Below, one piece after another: positions 24,820 to 35,062 of a stretch of 49,523 nucleotides of DNA. This DNA comes from Marinisporobacter balticus (GTDB taxonomy: Bacteria > Bacillota > Clostridia > Peptostreptococcales > Thermotaleaceae), in NCBI RefSeq assembly GCF_004345705.1, contig NZ_SLWV01000026.1, positions 1 to 49,523 of the forward strand. The letters are read 5' to 3'. Under the pieces are notes generated by a model. That model was not told the origin of the DNA and did not search any database. It saw nothing but the letters and a program-made list of their open reading frames with translations. Within the stretch, counting starts at the first letter, position 1; every line of letters begins with the position of its first letter. A program made the translations under genes and the position numbers.

Positions 24820-27800
24820 ATGAAAACTGCAAATATTATTTTAGAAGAACTTTGTGGGTTAATCGGTAAATATACAAGACTTAGCAGAGAGCAAATCAAT
24901 ATCCATGTTCCGTTTTTAGAAATGGGAGCAGATTCCATGATTTTGATTAGGGCTATCCGTGAAATTGAGAAAGTGTATGGTGTTAAAATTACCATACGGA
25001 CATTGTATGAAGAATATAACAATCTAAGTGCTCTGGCGAAACACATTGTCAAACATTCTGCACAGAAAGTACACTGCGAAAGTGAAACGCATACGGTACC
25101 CATGCAAGAAAAGCCTGTTGTGAAAGAAATATCAAAAGAGCAGAAAAAACAGGTGCACCGTGAGGTAAAAGAGGCGCCTGTGAAGAAAGAGGAGAAAGCA
25201 TCCTGGCAAACGGCTAAGCCGGAAGTGACCATGAGAGATTATTCCTTGGAGCAGCAGCAGCACTCGGAAGCTTTAATCAGGCGTTATAACCGTAAAACGT
25301 TAAAATCCAAGAGCCTTACACAAAAATATAGACCTGTTTTGGCAGACAGTAAGGCTACTGTGGGATTTAGAATGTCCGTCAAGGAAATGCTGTATCCAAT
25401 TATCGGGGCTAAAACCGAAGGTGACAGACTATGGGATATCGACGGCAATGAATATATTGATATTACTATGGGCTTTGGTGTACATATGTTTGGGTATCGA
25501 CCAGATTTTATAATGGATGCTCTCAAAGATTATGTAGACAATGGTGCACAGATGGGTCCCCGATCTTCCATGATAGGCGAAACTGCACAAATGATTTGCG
25601 ACTTTACCGGATTTGAGCGTGTGGCATTTGCGAATACCGGAACGGAAGCAAATATGGCAGCGCTGCGTCTAGTAAGGGCTGCTACAGGCAAATCTCGAAT
25701 AGCCATGTTCCGGCATTCATATCACGGACATTCCGATTATACGTTAGCAGAAGGGCAATTTGAGATGGACGACGGGACACTTATTTCTGTGACGCCCGGT
25801 ATTCCCCAAAGTGTTCTTCCAGAAGTGTTGATTCTTGAATATGGAGAGCTAGAGTCACTAGATAAGATTATGGAGCATCGCCACGAATTGGCAGGTGTCA
25901 TAGTAGAACCAGTCCAGAGCAGAAACCCATTGCTACAGCCCGTTGAATTTTTGCATAAGCTGCGGGAAATAACCTTGAAGCTAGATATTCCGCTGATTTT
26001 CGATGAAATGATAACAGGATTCCGTTGCCATCCTAGAGGCGCACAAGGCTTGTTTGGCATTCAAGCAGATATTACTACATACGGCAAGGCAATCGGGGGT
26101 GGACTACCCATTGGCGTAATTGCCGGAAAAGCAAAATATTTGGATGGAATTGACGGTGGGTTTTGGCAATATGGAGACCAGTCGTTCCCACAGGCGGAAC
26201 GGACATTTTTTGGAGGAACTTTTTGCCAGCATCCAATGGTGATTCCTGTTGCCAATGCAGCATTGAAGTATATGAAGGCGCAGGGGCCTCAATTGCAGGA
26301 GAATTTGAATAAAAAGACGGATCGCATGGCCAAAACGTTAAATACATACTTTGAAGAAAACAAGATTCCCATTCGAATTGCTAATTTTGCATCGGTTTTC
26401 CGTTTTGAGATGATTGGAAATTTGGATCTTTTCTATTATCATATGATCGAAAGAGGCGTATATATCTGGGAATGGCGTCTTTGTTTCCTTACAACGGCTC
26501 ATACAGAGGAAGATGTTGATTATATTATTCAGGCAGCCAAGGAAAGTGCCGAGGATTTGCGCAGAGGAGGCTTTTTACCTGAGGATACACCGGTTCCAAG
26601 GAATCTTGTCTACAGCCCCATGGAAGAAATTAAATTCCTAACCGAAGAACAGAAGCAGTTATGGGCGATTTCGCAAATCGGTATGAACGGAGAAGGTGCC
26701 AGTGCGTATAATGTTATTTTCAATTTACAGATAGATGGTGATCTCAACTATACAGTGATGAAGAATGCGCTACAAAAGGTAACTGACCGCTACGAGGTAT
26801 TAAGAAGTACGATTGATGTGAAAAGGATTGTTCAAAAGATACATACGACTTTTAAAAGTGAGCTTCCGGTGGTGGATTTTACTTCCTACGAGGCAGCAAG
26901 GCAAAAAGAAGCAGTGGATCAGTGGATATTGGCGTATAATAAACAAGCTTTTGATCTTTCTGTAAAACCTGCTTTTGCGGCGGTTATTTTAAAGCTTTCC
27001 CCACAGAAGCATCTTCTGGTATTAAAAGCGCATCATATTTTTGTGGATGGAATTTCCTTAGGAATCATTTTGGAGGAAATAGCGGAGATATATTCGGCGG
27101 GTTGTGAAATCAGAACCCCTCAGTTATTTGAGAGTGTCAATGCTTTAGCCTTTGATGAACAAGAGGAAGAAAAAAGAAAGACCAATTTGAGCTATTGGAT
27201 CAACAGGTTTTCAACGCCAGGTCCTGTTTGTAGCCTTCCGTATGATTATCAAAGACCCAAAAACAGGGTTCAGCGCGGTGCGGATAAGCAAATTATTTTG
27301 GAGGAATCACTCTATCGGAAATTGATTGCATTGGCATTGAAAAACAATGTTTCGCTTTATATGGTTTTGTTTTCTCTGTTTACTTCTTTTATGCAGCGGA
27401 TTTCCAAAAGTGATGAAATTATCGTGGCAATGCCTACCTCAGGCAGATATACTGACGAATCGGAGAGGCTTATGGGTCACTATACATCGATTCTTCCCGT
27501 TAGCGCCGGGGTTGATGCTGAGAGTTCTTTTGAGGCGCATTTAAAGAAAACTGCGGCAGACCTTATGGAAGCTTTTGAATACCAGAATTTTTCTTTTCCT
27601 GAGCTGTGTAAAAGTATAAAGAGTCTTTGGCCAGAATTATTAAATGTCAATAAATTTCCTATTACGCCTATTTTGTTTAACTATGACAAAATGGGGCATA
27701 TTCCTGATTTATCGGATGCAAAAACTTCTATTTACATGTCATCTGTAGTCAACTATGTTGATAAAGACCTATTTTTCAATTTTATAGAGACACAGAATCG

Positions 27801-29853
27801 ATTGGTTCTTGATTGTCAATATAGTGCAGAGTTATTTACGACTGAGACTATAAACCGCATGTTGGACTCCTTCATTATTTATATGGAGGACGGAGTGGAA
27901 AATCCTCAAAAACAAATAAAAGAATTAGAAATAATAACCAAACAGGAAAAACAGAAGATTTTAGAAAACTTTAACCCGGCGATCATGCCGTATCTCCGTT
28001 CAAAAGGGGAAGAGAAAAGTACAGGAAGAAATATTGTGACGCAGTTATATGAACAGGCGGAGAAAACACCGGATAATACGGCGCTTATTTCGAATGATCG
28101 CGTGATTACCTATCGAGAATTTAACAAAAAAACGAATCAAATAGCACGAATGCTTTTAGACCACAGTGTAAAACGAGAAAGTGTCGTAGGCATTATAATG
28201 GAACATTCTTTTGAAATGATGTTAGGTCTTATAGGCATATTGAAGGCAGGCAGTGCCTATTTGCCGATTGATCCTGGTTATCCTGCGGATCGAATAGAGT
28301 ACATGCTTAAAGATTGCGGTGTAGAAGTGTTGCTTGTGCAGAAGAAATTTGAAGATTTGGCAGGTATAAATGCTGCAAAACCGGTCAGGACGATTGTTTT
28401 AGACAGCACAGAAACTTTGCAGTATGACGATAATGACCTAGTAGTGGAGATTGACGGACATGATTTAGCCTATGTTATTTATACCTCCGGTTCGACAGGA
28501 AAGCCAAAGGGGGTCATGGTTGAGCATAGATCGTTATATAATATTATAGAATATTCACATGCACAATGTCCCACTTACGAAAATGATACCATTCTTTTAA
28601 AGGGAGCTTATTGCTTCGATGGTACGGCACTGGAGATATATAGCTGGTTTTTTGAGGGTGCGCGGCTTGCAATATTGGAACCGGGGGCAGAGAAAGATCC
28701 CCTGCGAATCTTGGAAGCTATCGAAAAATATAATGTAACTTACATTTTCTTGCCCACTTCTATGCTTAATGCATTTTTAGATGTAATAGAAGAACAGGAC
28801 CTTCATGCTTTGAAGGACCTAAAATATACCATCGTGGGCGGAGCGGCATTAAGTGCTACAACAGTTGATAAATTCCATAAGCTTACAAATAAAACGCTTT
28901 TGGTGAATCAATACGGTCCAACAGAATCAACGGTGTATGCAACCGCCTATAAGTTGGACAGAAATAAAGTGCAGTGTAAGGTTCCAATCGGAACGCCTGC
29001 TGCCAATATGGGCGTGTATATTCTGGATAAGTCACAAAACCTTGTTTCTATCAATATTGCGGGTGAAATTTGCCTATCGGGAATAGGTTTGGCTAGGGGT
29101 TATATTAATAATCCGGAGCTTACGGCAGAAAAATTTGTATCCAATCCTTTTCTTTGTGGAGAAAGGATGTATAAAACCGGTGATATTGGGAAGTGGATGC
29201 CGGACGGTACAATAGCATACTTGGGCAGGAAGGATCGCCAGGTTAAGATAAGAGGCTTCCGGGTTGAACCTGGGGAGATCGAGGTCAGGATTTTACAGCA
29301 TAGTGCAGTGAAAGAGGCGGCGGTAAAGGTGCTGGAAGATACAAACGGTATGAAATACCTGTGTGCGTATTTATCCGCAGAGGGGGAGATACCGGTAAAC
29401 GAATTGCGGACATATCTATCCAGTGAGCTTCCTGAGTATATGATTCCCGCCCACTTTGTTTTTATAGAAACGATGCCAAAAACGATCAACGGTAAAATTG
29501 ATATTGAGAAGCTTCCGGAGCCTTCAGACAAGATTTCCGATACGGTCGTTCCTTTGGAAGCATATACAGCTCCAGAAAGTGAGACAGAGCAAAAACTTGC
29601 AGGGACATGGCGGGATTTATTGGGGCATAAGAAGATCGGGGTACAGGAAAACTTTTTTGAAATTGGCGGTCATTCCATTAACGCAATAATGATGATGATG
29701 CGATTGCGGAAGGAATGCAACATCAATATTCCGCTAGAGGAGATATTCAACAACCCAAGTATTCGTGGACTGGCTCGTTATATTGAAAGTTTATCTGGCC
29801 ACACGCAAAAAGATATAGTGCCGGCTGAAAAAGAAAACGTATCGTTCAGCTAG
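24820..29853 (+). CDS. Hybrid ACP-aminotransferase-C-A-PCP synthetase
   Basis: A 1677-residue assembly-line protein. Domains in order: ACP (1-80, Ser39 in LEMGADSM); linker; class III PLP aminotransferase (about 175-590, PLP lysine K423 in YGKAIGGGLPIG); condensation domain (about 610-1050, active site H738-H739-x3-D743-G in AHHIFVDG); adenylation domain (about 1080-1570, YTSGSTGKPKG and YGPTEST); PCP (about 1590-1665, Ser1619 in IGGHSIN). The ACP-AMT-C order is that of mycosubtilin/iturin: the aminotransferase turns a beta-keto thioester into a beta-amine before peptide bond formation. The eye-read pocket code DGLFIGQVYK is closest to Ile-type codes. There is no terminal thioesterase domain. 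Confidence 0.93.
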   Translation: MKTANIILEELCGLIGKYTRLSREQINIHVPFLEMGADSMILIRAIREIEKVYGVKITIRTLYEEYNNLSALAKHIVKHSAQKVHCESETHTVPMQEKPVVKEISKEQKKQVHREVKEAPVKKEEKASWQTAKPEVTMRDYSLEQQQHSEALIRRYNRKTLKSKSLTQKYRPVLADSKATVGFRMSVKEMLYPIIGAKTEGDRLWDIDGNEYIDITMGFGVHMFGYRPDFIMDALKDYVDNGAQMGPRSSMIGETAQMICDFTGFERVAFANTGTEANMAALRLVRAATGKSRIAMFRHSYHGHSDYTLAEGQFEMDDGTLISVTPGIPQSVLPEVLILEYGELESLDKIMEHRHELAGVIVEPVQSRNPLLQPVEFLHKLREITLKLDIPLIFDEMITGFRCHPRGAQGLFGIQADITTYGKAIGGGLPIGVIAGKAKYLDGIDGGFWQYGDQSFPQAERTFFGGTFCQHPMVIPVANAALKYMKAQGPQLQENLNKKTDRMAKTLNTYFEENKIPIRIANFASVFRFEMIGNLDLFYYHMIERGVYIWEWRLCFLTTAHTEEDVDYIIQAAKESAEDLRRGGFLPEDTPVPRNLVYSPMEEIKFLTEEQKQLWAISQIGMNGEGASAYNVIFNLQIDGDLNYTVMKNALQKVTDRYEVLRSTIDVKRIVQKIHTTFKSELPVVDFTSYEAARQKEAVDQWILAYNKQAFDLSVKPAFAAVILKLSPQKHLLVLKAHHIFVDGISLGIILEEIAEIYSAGCEIRTPQLFESVNALAFDEQEEEKRKTNLSYWINRFSTPGPVCSLPYDYQRPKNRVQRGADKQIILEESLYRKLIALALKNNVSLYMVLFSLFTSFMQRISKSDEIIVAMPTSGRYTDESERLMGHYTSILPVSAGVDAESSFEAHLKKTAADLMEAFEYQNFSFPELCKSIKSLWPELLNVNKFPITPILFNYDKMGHIPDLSDAKTSIYMSSVVNYVDKDLFFNFIETQNRLVLDCQYSAELFTTETINRMLDSFIIYMEDGVENPQKQIKELEIITKQEKQKILENFNPAIMPYLRSKGEEKSTGRNIVTQLYEQAEKTPDNTALISNDRVITYREFNKKTNQIARMLLDHSVKRESVVGIIMEHSFEMMLGLIGILKAGSAYLPIDPGYPADRIEYMLKDCGVEVLLVQKKFEDLAGINAAKPVRTIVLDSTETLQYDDNDLVVEIDGHDLAYVIYTSGSTGKPKGVMVEHRSLYNIIEYSHAQCPTYENDTILLKGAYCFDGTALEIYSWFFEGARLAILEPGAEKDPLRILEAIEKYNVTYIFLPTSMLNAFLDVIEEQDLHALKDLKYTIVGGAALSATTVDKFHKLTNKTLLVNQYGPTESTVYATAYKLDRNKVQCKVPIGTPAANMGVYILDKSQNLVSINIAGEICLSGIGLARGYINNPELTAEKFVSNPFLCGERMYKTGDIGKWMPDGTIAYLGRKDRQVKIRGFRVEPGEIEVRILQHSAVKEAAVKVLEDTNGMKYLCAYLSAEGEIPVNELRTYLSSELPEYMIPAHFVFIETMPKTINGKIDIEKLPEPSDKISDTVVPLEAYTAPESETEQKLAGTWRDLLGHKKIGVQENFFEIGGHSINAIMMMMRLRKECNINIPLEEIFNNPSIRGLARYIESLSGHTQKDIVPAEKENVSFS

Positions 29854-29943
29854 AAAAGAAGCTATACGTTAAATAAAACAGCGCTAGAAGGTCTTCAATA
29901 TGCTTGTTAAGCGGCATGAACTATTTAGGATATCCTTTGATAT

Positions 29944-29985
29944 GGCAGATGGGGCGCCTGTTTTAAACATTTGTCCTCATCTGCC
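29944..29985 (+). terminator. Hairpin between the NRPS and PKS genes
   Basis: GGCAGATG (29944-29951) pairs with CATCTGCC (29978-29985), followed by GTTTAAAT. It lies in the 200-base gap between the two large genes. No T-run follows, so it may be an RNA-processing or partial attenuation hairpin rather than a full terminator. Confidence 0.4.
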
Positions 29986-30062
29986 GTTTAAATGGGTGAT
30001 GGGAATATTAAACACTTGGAAAATAAACATTATACTAATAATGTATAAAAATGAGGGTTGAT

Positions 30063-32735
30063 ATGATGGATAATATACTAAAAAATAAAGTGGCGGTTGT
30101 CGGAATCGGCTGCCGCTTTCCCAGTGCAAAGAACTGGCGGGAATTCTGGGATCTATTAGCGAAGGGGAAATGTACGATAGGCGAATTACCGGCATCGCGG
30201 ACGCAGTTGGATTTTCGGCATTCAAAAGATTCCGATAGAAGGTACAAGTGCGGTTATTTAGATAATATTGATATGTTTGACCCGCTTTTTTTCGGCATCA
30301 CGCCCCGAGAGGCGGCACGAATGGATCCGCAGCATAGGTTACTCTTGGAGGTACTTTGGGAGGCCTTTGAGGATGCGGGAATAGCAGTAAAAGAACTTGC
30401 AGGAAGCGATACGGGTGTTTTTATCGGAACAGGGATTTCGTTTTCTCACTATTTCGAGCATCAATTTTCCGGAAATATGGCAGATATTTACTCAGTGTCG
30501 GGTGCACAACCATTTGCTGCGGCAAATCGTATTTCCTATATTTTTGATTTCCGAGGACCAAGTTTTGCGGTTGATTCTGCATGCTCTACATCAATGATTG
30601 CGATCAATGAGGCATACACACGGATTTGCAGCGGTGAATGCTCTGTTACGGTGGCGGGTGGTGCCAACTTATTGCTTTCCTCTGATTTTACAGATCTTTT
30701 TCAAAAGGCCCGTCTGATTGCTCCAGATGGCTTGTGCAAAGCTTTTGATGAAAATGCAGACGGATATGTCCGTGGTGAAGGAATAGGTGTAGTTATACTG
30801 AAATCTCTTGAAAAAGCGATAGAGGATGGCAATGACATCTGGACTGTTATTTCCGGTGCATCTTTCAACCACGGTGGACGAAATGGCAGAGGATTTACTT
30901 ATCCGAATGCCGATGCGCAACGGGAACTCTTGAAGACTGCCTACAGAAATGCCGGTGTATTGCCAAGTGAAGTCCACTATATTGAAACACATGGAACAGG
31001 AACACCGGTGGGTGATAAGATTGAGTTGAATGGAATCAATGGCGTAGTATCTGAAGGTCGTAAAAGCGGAGATTACTGTATGGTCGGCACGGTAAAAACG
31101 AATATAGGCCATTTGGAAAGTGCTTCAGGTATTGCTGCATTTATTAAAACCTGTTTAATCATCAAGGAGAAACAAATTCCTCCAAGTTTGCACTTTAAGC
31201 AGTTCAGCAGAAATATCGATGTAGAAAACATGCCGATACGGGTACAAACCGAATTGAAAGCGTGGCCTGAGAACAAAAAGCTCATTGCGGGCATCAGCTC
31301 GTTTGGTCTTGGTGGTGCCAATCTGCACATGGTTTTGGAAAGTGTGGAGAATTTTGCAACAACACGGACTGTCAACAGTAAAAAGCGTATAGATACACAA
31401 CAGCTTCAGGGCAGTATCTTTCCTGTTTCAGGACATAACTTAGATGCCCTAGCGGAAAATGTTGAAAATTATCTTTCTTTTATTGAAAAGAATCCGGAGA
31501 TTGACTTCTATGATTTGTGCTACTCAGCGAGTGAACGGAAGGATCATTTGAGGCATCGTCTTGCGATTCTTTGCAGGGATAAAAAAGATTTAATGAATAA
31601 ATTAAGCGAATGTATTTCTCAAAAGCAGAATAATACAGATGTTTTTTATGGCGAAAGCGTTAACGGAAAGTCGGCGAAGGTTGTATTTGTATTTTCGGAC
31701 AGCCATGAAAAGTGGCTCAACAGCGATTTGCTGCAGTTATTTAAAATTCCTTTGTTTGTAGAGGTTTTGCAGCAAATGGATATGGTATATAATGGAATTA
31801 CAGGAGTTTCCATCCTGGCTGTCGTAGCAGCGAATACTTTGGAAAGGATCTATTCAAATGCTATACTTTCCGATGTTTTATATTTTGCTTTTCAAGTATC
31901 CTTGTACAAGTTGTGGCAGAAAAATGGCGTGTCTCCTGGCGGACTATTAGGTTACGGACAGGGGGAGATAGCGGCGGCATATTTATCCGGGATGTTGGCG
32001 CTTGATACTGCTGTGCAGTTGGTTTACGATCGGGCAAAGCGTATGGATGCTGTTTTGACATCGGGGAAGATGTTTAATGTTATGGCCTCAGTGGAAGAAA
32101 TAAAGGAATTTATTGATGCGTATCATAGCAATGTCTATATTGCAGCAGCAAATTCACCGACGGTATTGACCCTCTCCGGTGAAGTGGCACAGATGGAAAA
32201 GGTTGCAGAACAAATGGAAAGGAAAGGCTATTTCTTCAGAGAATTACCCGGAAAATGGGGGATGTATTGCCCTCTTATGGCGAGCAATCAAAAATCTTTT
32301 GCCGAAGTCCTTCGTGTGGAAATGGGTGAAGCAAAAATCCCGCTCTATTCAACTGCTATTGATTCTTCGGGAGTCTACCGGGAATATTCACCTGGGTATT
32401 GGGAGCAGCAGATTACAGGGAGGATTGATTTTGCAGGAAGAATTAGAGAACGGATTGAAGCGGGCAGTGATAAATTTATTGAGATTGGCGATGGGTCTTT
32501 GCTGAGCTTTTATATTTCCGATACGTGGGACCAGATGCATTTGGAGGACGTATGTCTAAGCCCAGCAGTAATTAGTTCGCTGAAAAAGAGCAGATCCTTG
32601 GAGGATAGTATAAAGGAGGGGATTGCAGAGCTATATGTTAGGGGATATCCGCTAAAATGGGAAAATATTTTTCAGAAAGGTACCTTTGTGAAATTACCCA
32701 ATTATGCATGGCAACGGCAGTCTTACTGGATATAA
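30063..32735 (+). CDS. Type I PKS protein: ketosynthase plus inactive acyltransferase
   Basis: An 890-residue protein with a KS (about 5-420: C174 in DSACSTSM, H310 in ETHGTGTPVGD, H350 in TNIGHLES) and an AT-like region (about 530-830) ending in a LPNYAWQRQSYWI post-AT linker. The AT is degenerate: GHSxGE has become GYGQGE and AFHS has become GMYC, so both catalytic Ser and His are lost. There is no ACP, KR or DH. It presumably uses the N-terminal ACP of the synthetase at 24820 as partner and the free AT at 23394 for loading. Starts 30063/30066 follow GAGGG; a third ATG lies at 30051. Confidence 0.92.
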   Translation: MMDNILKNKVAVVGIGCRFPSAKNWREFWDLLAKGKCTIGELPASRTQLDFRHSKDSDRRYKCGYLDNIDMFDPLFFGITPREAARMDPQHRLLLEVLWEAFEDAGIAVKELAGSDTGVFIGTGISFSHYFEHQFSGNMADIYSVSGAQPFAAANRISYIFDFRGPSFAVDSACSTSMIAINEAYTRICSGECSVTVAGGANLLLSSDFTDLFQKARLIAPDGLCKAFDENADGYVRGEGIGVVILKSLEKAIEDGNDIWTVISGASFNHGGRNGRGFTYPNADAQRELLKTAYRNAGVLPSEVHYIETHGTGTPVGDKIELNGINGVVSEGRKSGDYCMVGTVKTNIGHLESASGIAAFIKTCLIIKEKQIPPSLHFKQFSRNIDVENMPIRVQTELKAWPENKKLIAGISSFGLGGANLHMVLESVENFATTRTVNSKKRIDTQQLQGSIFPVSGHNLDALAENVENYLSFIEKNPEIDFYDLCYSASERKDHLRHRLAILCRDKKDLMNKLSECISQKQNNTDVFYGESVNGKSAKVVFVFSDSHEKWLNSDLLQLFKIPLFVEVLQQMDMVYNGITGVSILAVVAANTLERIYSNAILSDVLYFAFQVSLYKLWQKNGVSPGGLLGYGQGEIAAAYLSGMLALDTAVQLVYDRAKRMDAVLTSGKMFNVMASVEEIKEFIDAYHSNVYIAAANSPTVLTLSGEVAQMEKVAEQMERKGYFFRELPGKWGMYCPLMASNQKSFAEVLRVEMGEAKIPLYSTAIDSSGVYREYSPGYWEQQITGRIDFAGRIRERIEAGSDKFIEIGDGSLLSFYISDTWDQMHLEDVCLSPAVISSLKKSRSLEDSIKEGIAELYVRGYPLKWENIFQKGTFVKLPNYAWQRQSYWI

Positions 32736-32760
32736 TTTAGAATGAGAGGATCGTGTAACA

Positions 32761-34200
32761 ATGATAATAAAACTGAATTATAAACAAAAAATTTATTTTA
32801 TTGAGTTTAAAAAAACATTGATGCTCTTTGGTCCGTTGCTAGCAGCGTTACTATCGCAAAAAGGCATGTCGCTGGTAGATGCGTTGTTTATGGGCTCTTT
32901 AGGTCCCGAGTCTTTAGCCGCAAGTTCTCTTGCGCATTCCCTGTATAGCTTTTTCGCTACGGTGGGGTTAGGTATTCTAAGTTCAGTGGGGGTACTGGTT
33001 GCACGGGCTTATGGAGAGAAAAACAGTTTGAAAGCAGGGATTGTTTTTTACAGCAGTGTGTGTATTACGGCTGTATTTTGTGTGCTGACAATTATAATTT
33101 TATGGTTTGCGCCCACTTTTTTGGTTTCTTTTGGGCAAGAACCCAGAGTTGTTGGGAAAACGATAGAATACATGCATACCGTTATTTGGGGATTGCCGGC
33201 ACTAATGGCTTTCTTTGCTTTGCTGGAATTTTCATCTTCCTTGGAGCATCCGAGGATTGCCATGGTTTTTTCGTTCATTTCCATTCCTCTTGTGGCAATT
33301 GCCAATAATATTTTCGTATACGGAAGATTGGGCTTGCCAAAAATGGGGATCGTGGGCATTGGTCTTAGTACTGCTTTGGTACAATGGATGATTTGTATCG
33401 GTTTTTACCTATATGTTTTATGGCATAAAGATTTAAGGGAGTATATTAAATTTTCAGCTAAAACTTTTTTTTCAAAGGATGCTGCCAGAGAGATTATCAA
33501 GATAGGATTGCCAGCAGGGTTTATAAATCTGCTTGAAACCGGTATGATGTTTGCAGCAGCCCTGATGATGGGGAGATTTGGTACGACTACCTTAGCAGCG
33601 CATCAAATCATAATTGTTTCAACGACTATACTTTGTAGGTTTCCAATGGCTTTTGGCATTACCTCGGCGATCCGGGTGAGCCAAAAGGTTGGAATGAAGC
33701 GATATAAAAGCGTGCGCGCCACCCTCAAGGCAAACTTACTTTTAGGATCAGTGATGGGCATCATTTTGGGAATTGTTTTTGCTACGTTTTCCGTACAGAT
33801 TGTCAATTTGTTTATAAGCCAAAGTGAAGCTTCTTATGGAGAAGTGTTGCGTCTGTCAAAAATTTACATATATATCGGTGCGGTTATACAATTGGTGGAT
33901 TATCTTGTGAGTATTATTAACGGCAGCTTACGAGGTATGAAGGATACATTTGTTCCTATGTGGATTTGCTTGGTTTTGTACTGGGTTGTCGGTATTGGCG
34001 GAGGATATGTGTTAGCATTTATTTTCCATCTTGAAGGGCTGGGCGTATGGATCGGGCAGCTACTTGGTTTGGCAAGTACATGTTTAGTACTCTATATTCG
34101 GTTTAACAAGGTCTATGGAAGAATGTTGGCAGATGCTTTTGGATCAAAGTATACTTTACAGAAACAGAAAACAACAAACAGCAAACCTCAAGTATCATGA
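32761..34200 (+). CDS. MATE-family efflux transporter
   Basis: A 479-residue, 12-span membrane protein with the duplicated MATE architecture: QKGMSLVDALFMGSLGPESLAA near the N-terminus and, at the second half, GLPAGFINLLETGMMFAAALMMGRFGTTTLAAHQI. It lies 25 bases after the PKS gene and before the thioesterase, so it probably exports the cluster product or protects the producer. The dead ABC exporter at 14.6-15.5 kb may have been an earlier transporter of the island. Confidence 0.9.
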   Translation: MIIKLNYKQKIYFIEFKKTLMLFGPLLAALLSQKGMSLVDALFMGSLGPESLAASSLAHSLYSFFATVGLGILSSVGVLVARAYGEKNSLKAGIVFYSSVCITAVFCVLTIIILWFAPTFLVSFGQEPRVVGKTIEYMHTVIWGLPALMAFFALLEFSSSLEHPRIAMVFSFISIPLVAIANNIFVYGRLGLPKMGIVGIGLSTALVQWMICIGFYLYVLWHKDLREYIKFSAKTFFSKDAAREIIKIGLPAGFINLLETGMMFAAALMMGRFGTTTLAAHQIIIVSTTILCRFPMAFGITSAIRVSQKVGMKRYKSVRATLKANLLLGSVMGIILGIVFATFSVQIVNLFISQSEASYGEVLRLSKIYIYIGAVIQLVDYLVSIINGSLRGMKDTFVPMWICLVLYWVVGIGGGYVLAFIFHLEGLGVWIGQLLGLASTCLVLYIRFNKVYGRMLADAFGSKYTLQKQKTTNSKPQVS

Positions 34201-34324
34201 AAAAAAGGGAAGATGGGTTAAAGAACGGAAAAGTATATAACCAGACACAATCGCGATATACAATAGGATATTCATTATTTAGTGCGGTTTATACAAATCC
34301 AAAGAAGAGAGGTCGATGTAAGGA

Positions 34325-35062
34325 ATGTATACTTTTCAAGCAAAGCAGGGAGGAATAAATAAAATTAAATTATTTTGCCTGCCGTATGCAGGTGGATCAG
34401 CTACGATTTACTGGCAATGGAAGAAGTATATGCATAGTTCCATACAAATTTGTCCTGTGGAAATGGCCGCCAGGGGGAGCCGCTTTTCGGAACCTTTTTA
34501 TAAAGATATGGCTGCTGCGGTTGAGGACTTGTTAAGTCAAATAGTCGATAGTCTGGACGGCTCACAATATGCTTTTTTCGGACACAGCATGGGAAGTCTT
34601 ATCGTCTATGAACTTGTTCATGCATTAAAGGCATTTGGATATGAAGAGCCCCAGCACATATTTTTTTCTGGTAGATACCCTCCGCATATTATAGATAATG
34701 AAAAGCTGCATCTGCTGCATGATGACGAATTTATGAAAGAAATTTTCAAGTATGGGGGATTTACACAACAAGATGTGCAAGAAAAAGAATTATTGGACTT
34801 TTTACTACCTATACTAAAAGAGGATTATAAATTGCTTAGTACCTATAATTATAAGCCGAAGGATAGTAAGTTTGGATGTGATATTACAATTTTAAACGGA
34901 CTCCAGGATGATGCTGCAATGAAGTTCAATCCTGAGGAATGGAAGGATTATACAAATAAGAAATGTTTATTTTATACGTTTGAAGGGGGACATTTCTTTA
35001 TAAAAGAAACCGCAAAAGAAGTTGTAGAAATAATAAATCATACTATAGGAAACACTTTTTAA
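34325..35062 (+). CDS. Type II thioesterase
   Basis: A 245-residue alpha/beta hydrolase of the GrsT/RifR family: LFCLPYAGGSATIYWQW, nucleophile FGHSMGSLIVYEL, and the C-terminal catalytic histidine in EGGHFFI. Such enzymes hydrolyse wrong or stalled acyl groups from carrier domains. Because no TE domain is fused to the synthetase, this one may also release the product. It is the last intact gene of the cluster and a near parallel of the pseudogene at 16234. Confidence 0.92.
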   Translation: MYTFQAKQGGINKIKLFCLPYAGGSATIYWQWKKYMHSSIQICPVEMAARGSRFSEPFYKDMAAAVEDLLSQIVDSLDGSQYAFFGHSMGSLIVYELVHALKAFGYEEPQHIFFSGRYPPHIIDNEKLHLLHDDEFMKEIFKYGGFTQQDVQEKELLDFLLPILKEDYKLLSTYNYKPKDSKFGCDITILNGLQDDAAMKFNPEEWKDYTNKKCLFYTFEGGHFFIKETAKEVVEIINHTIGNTF

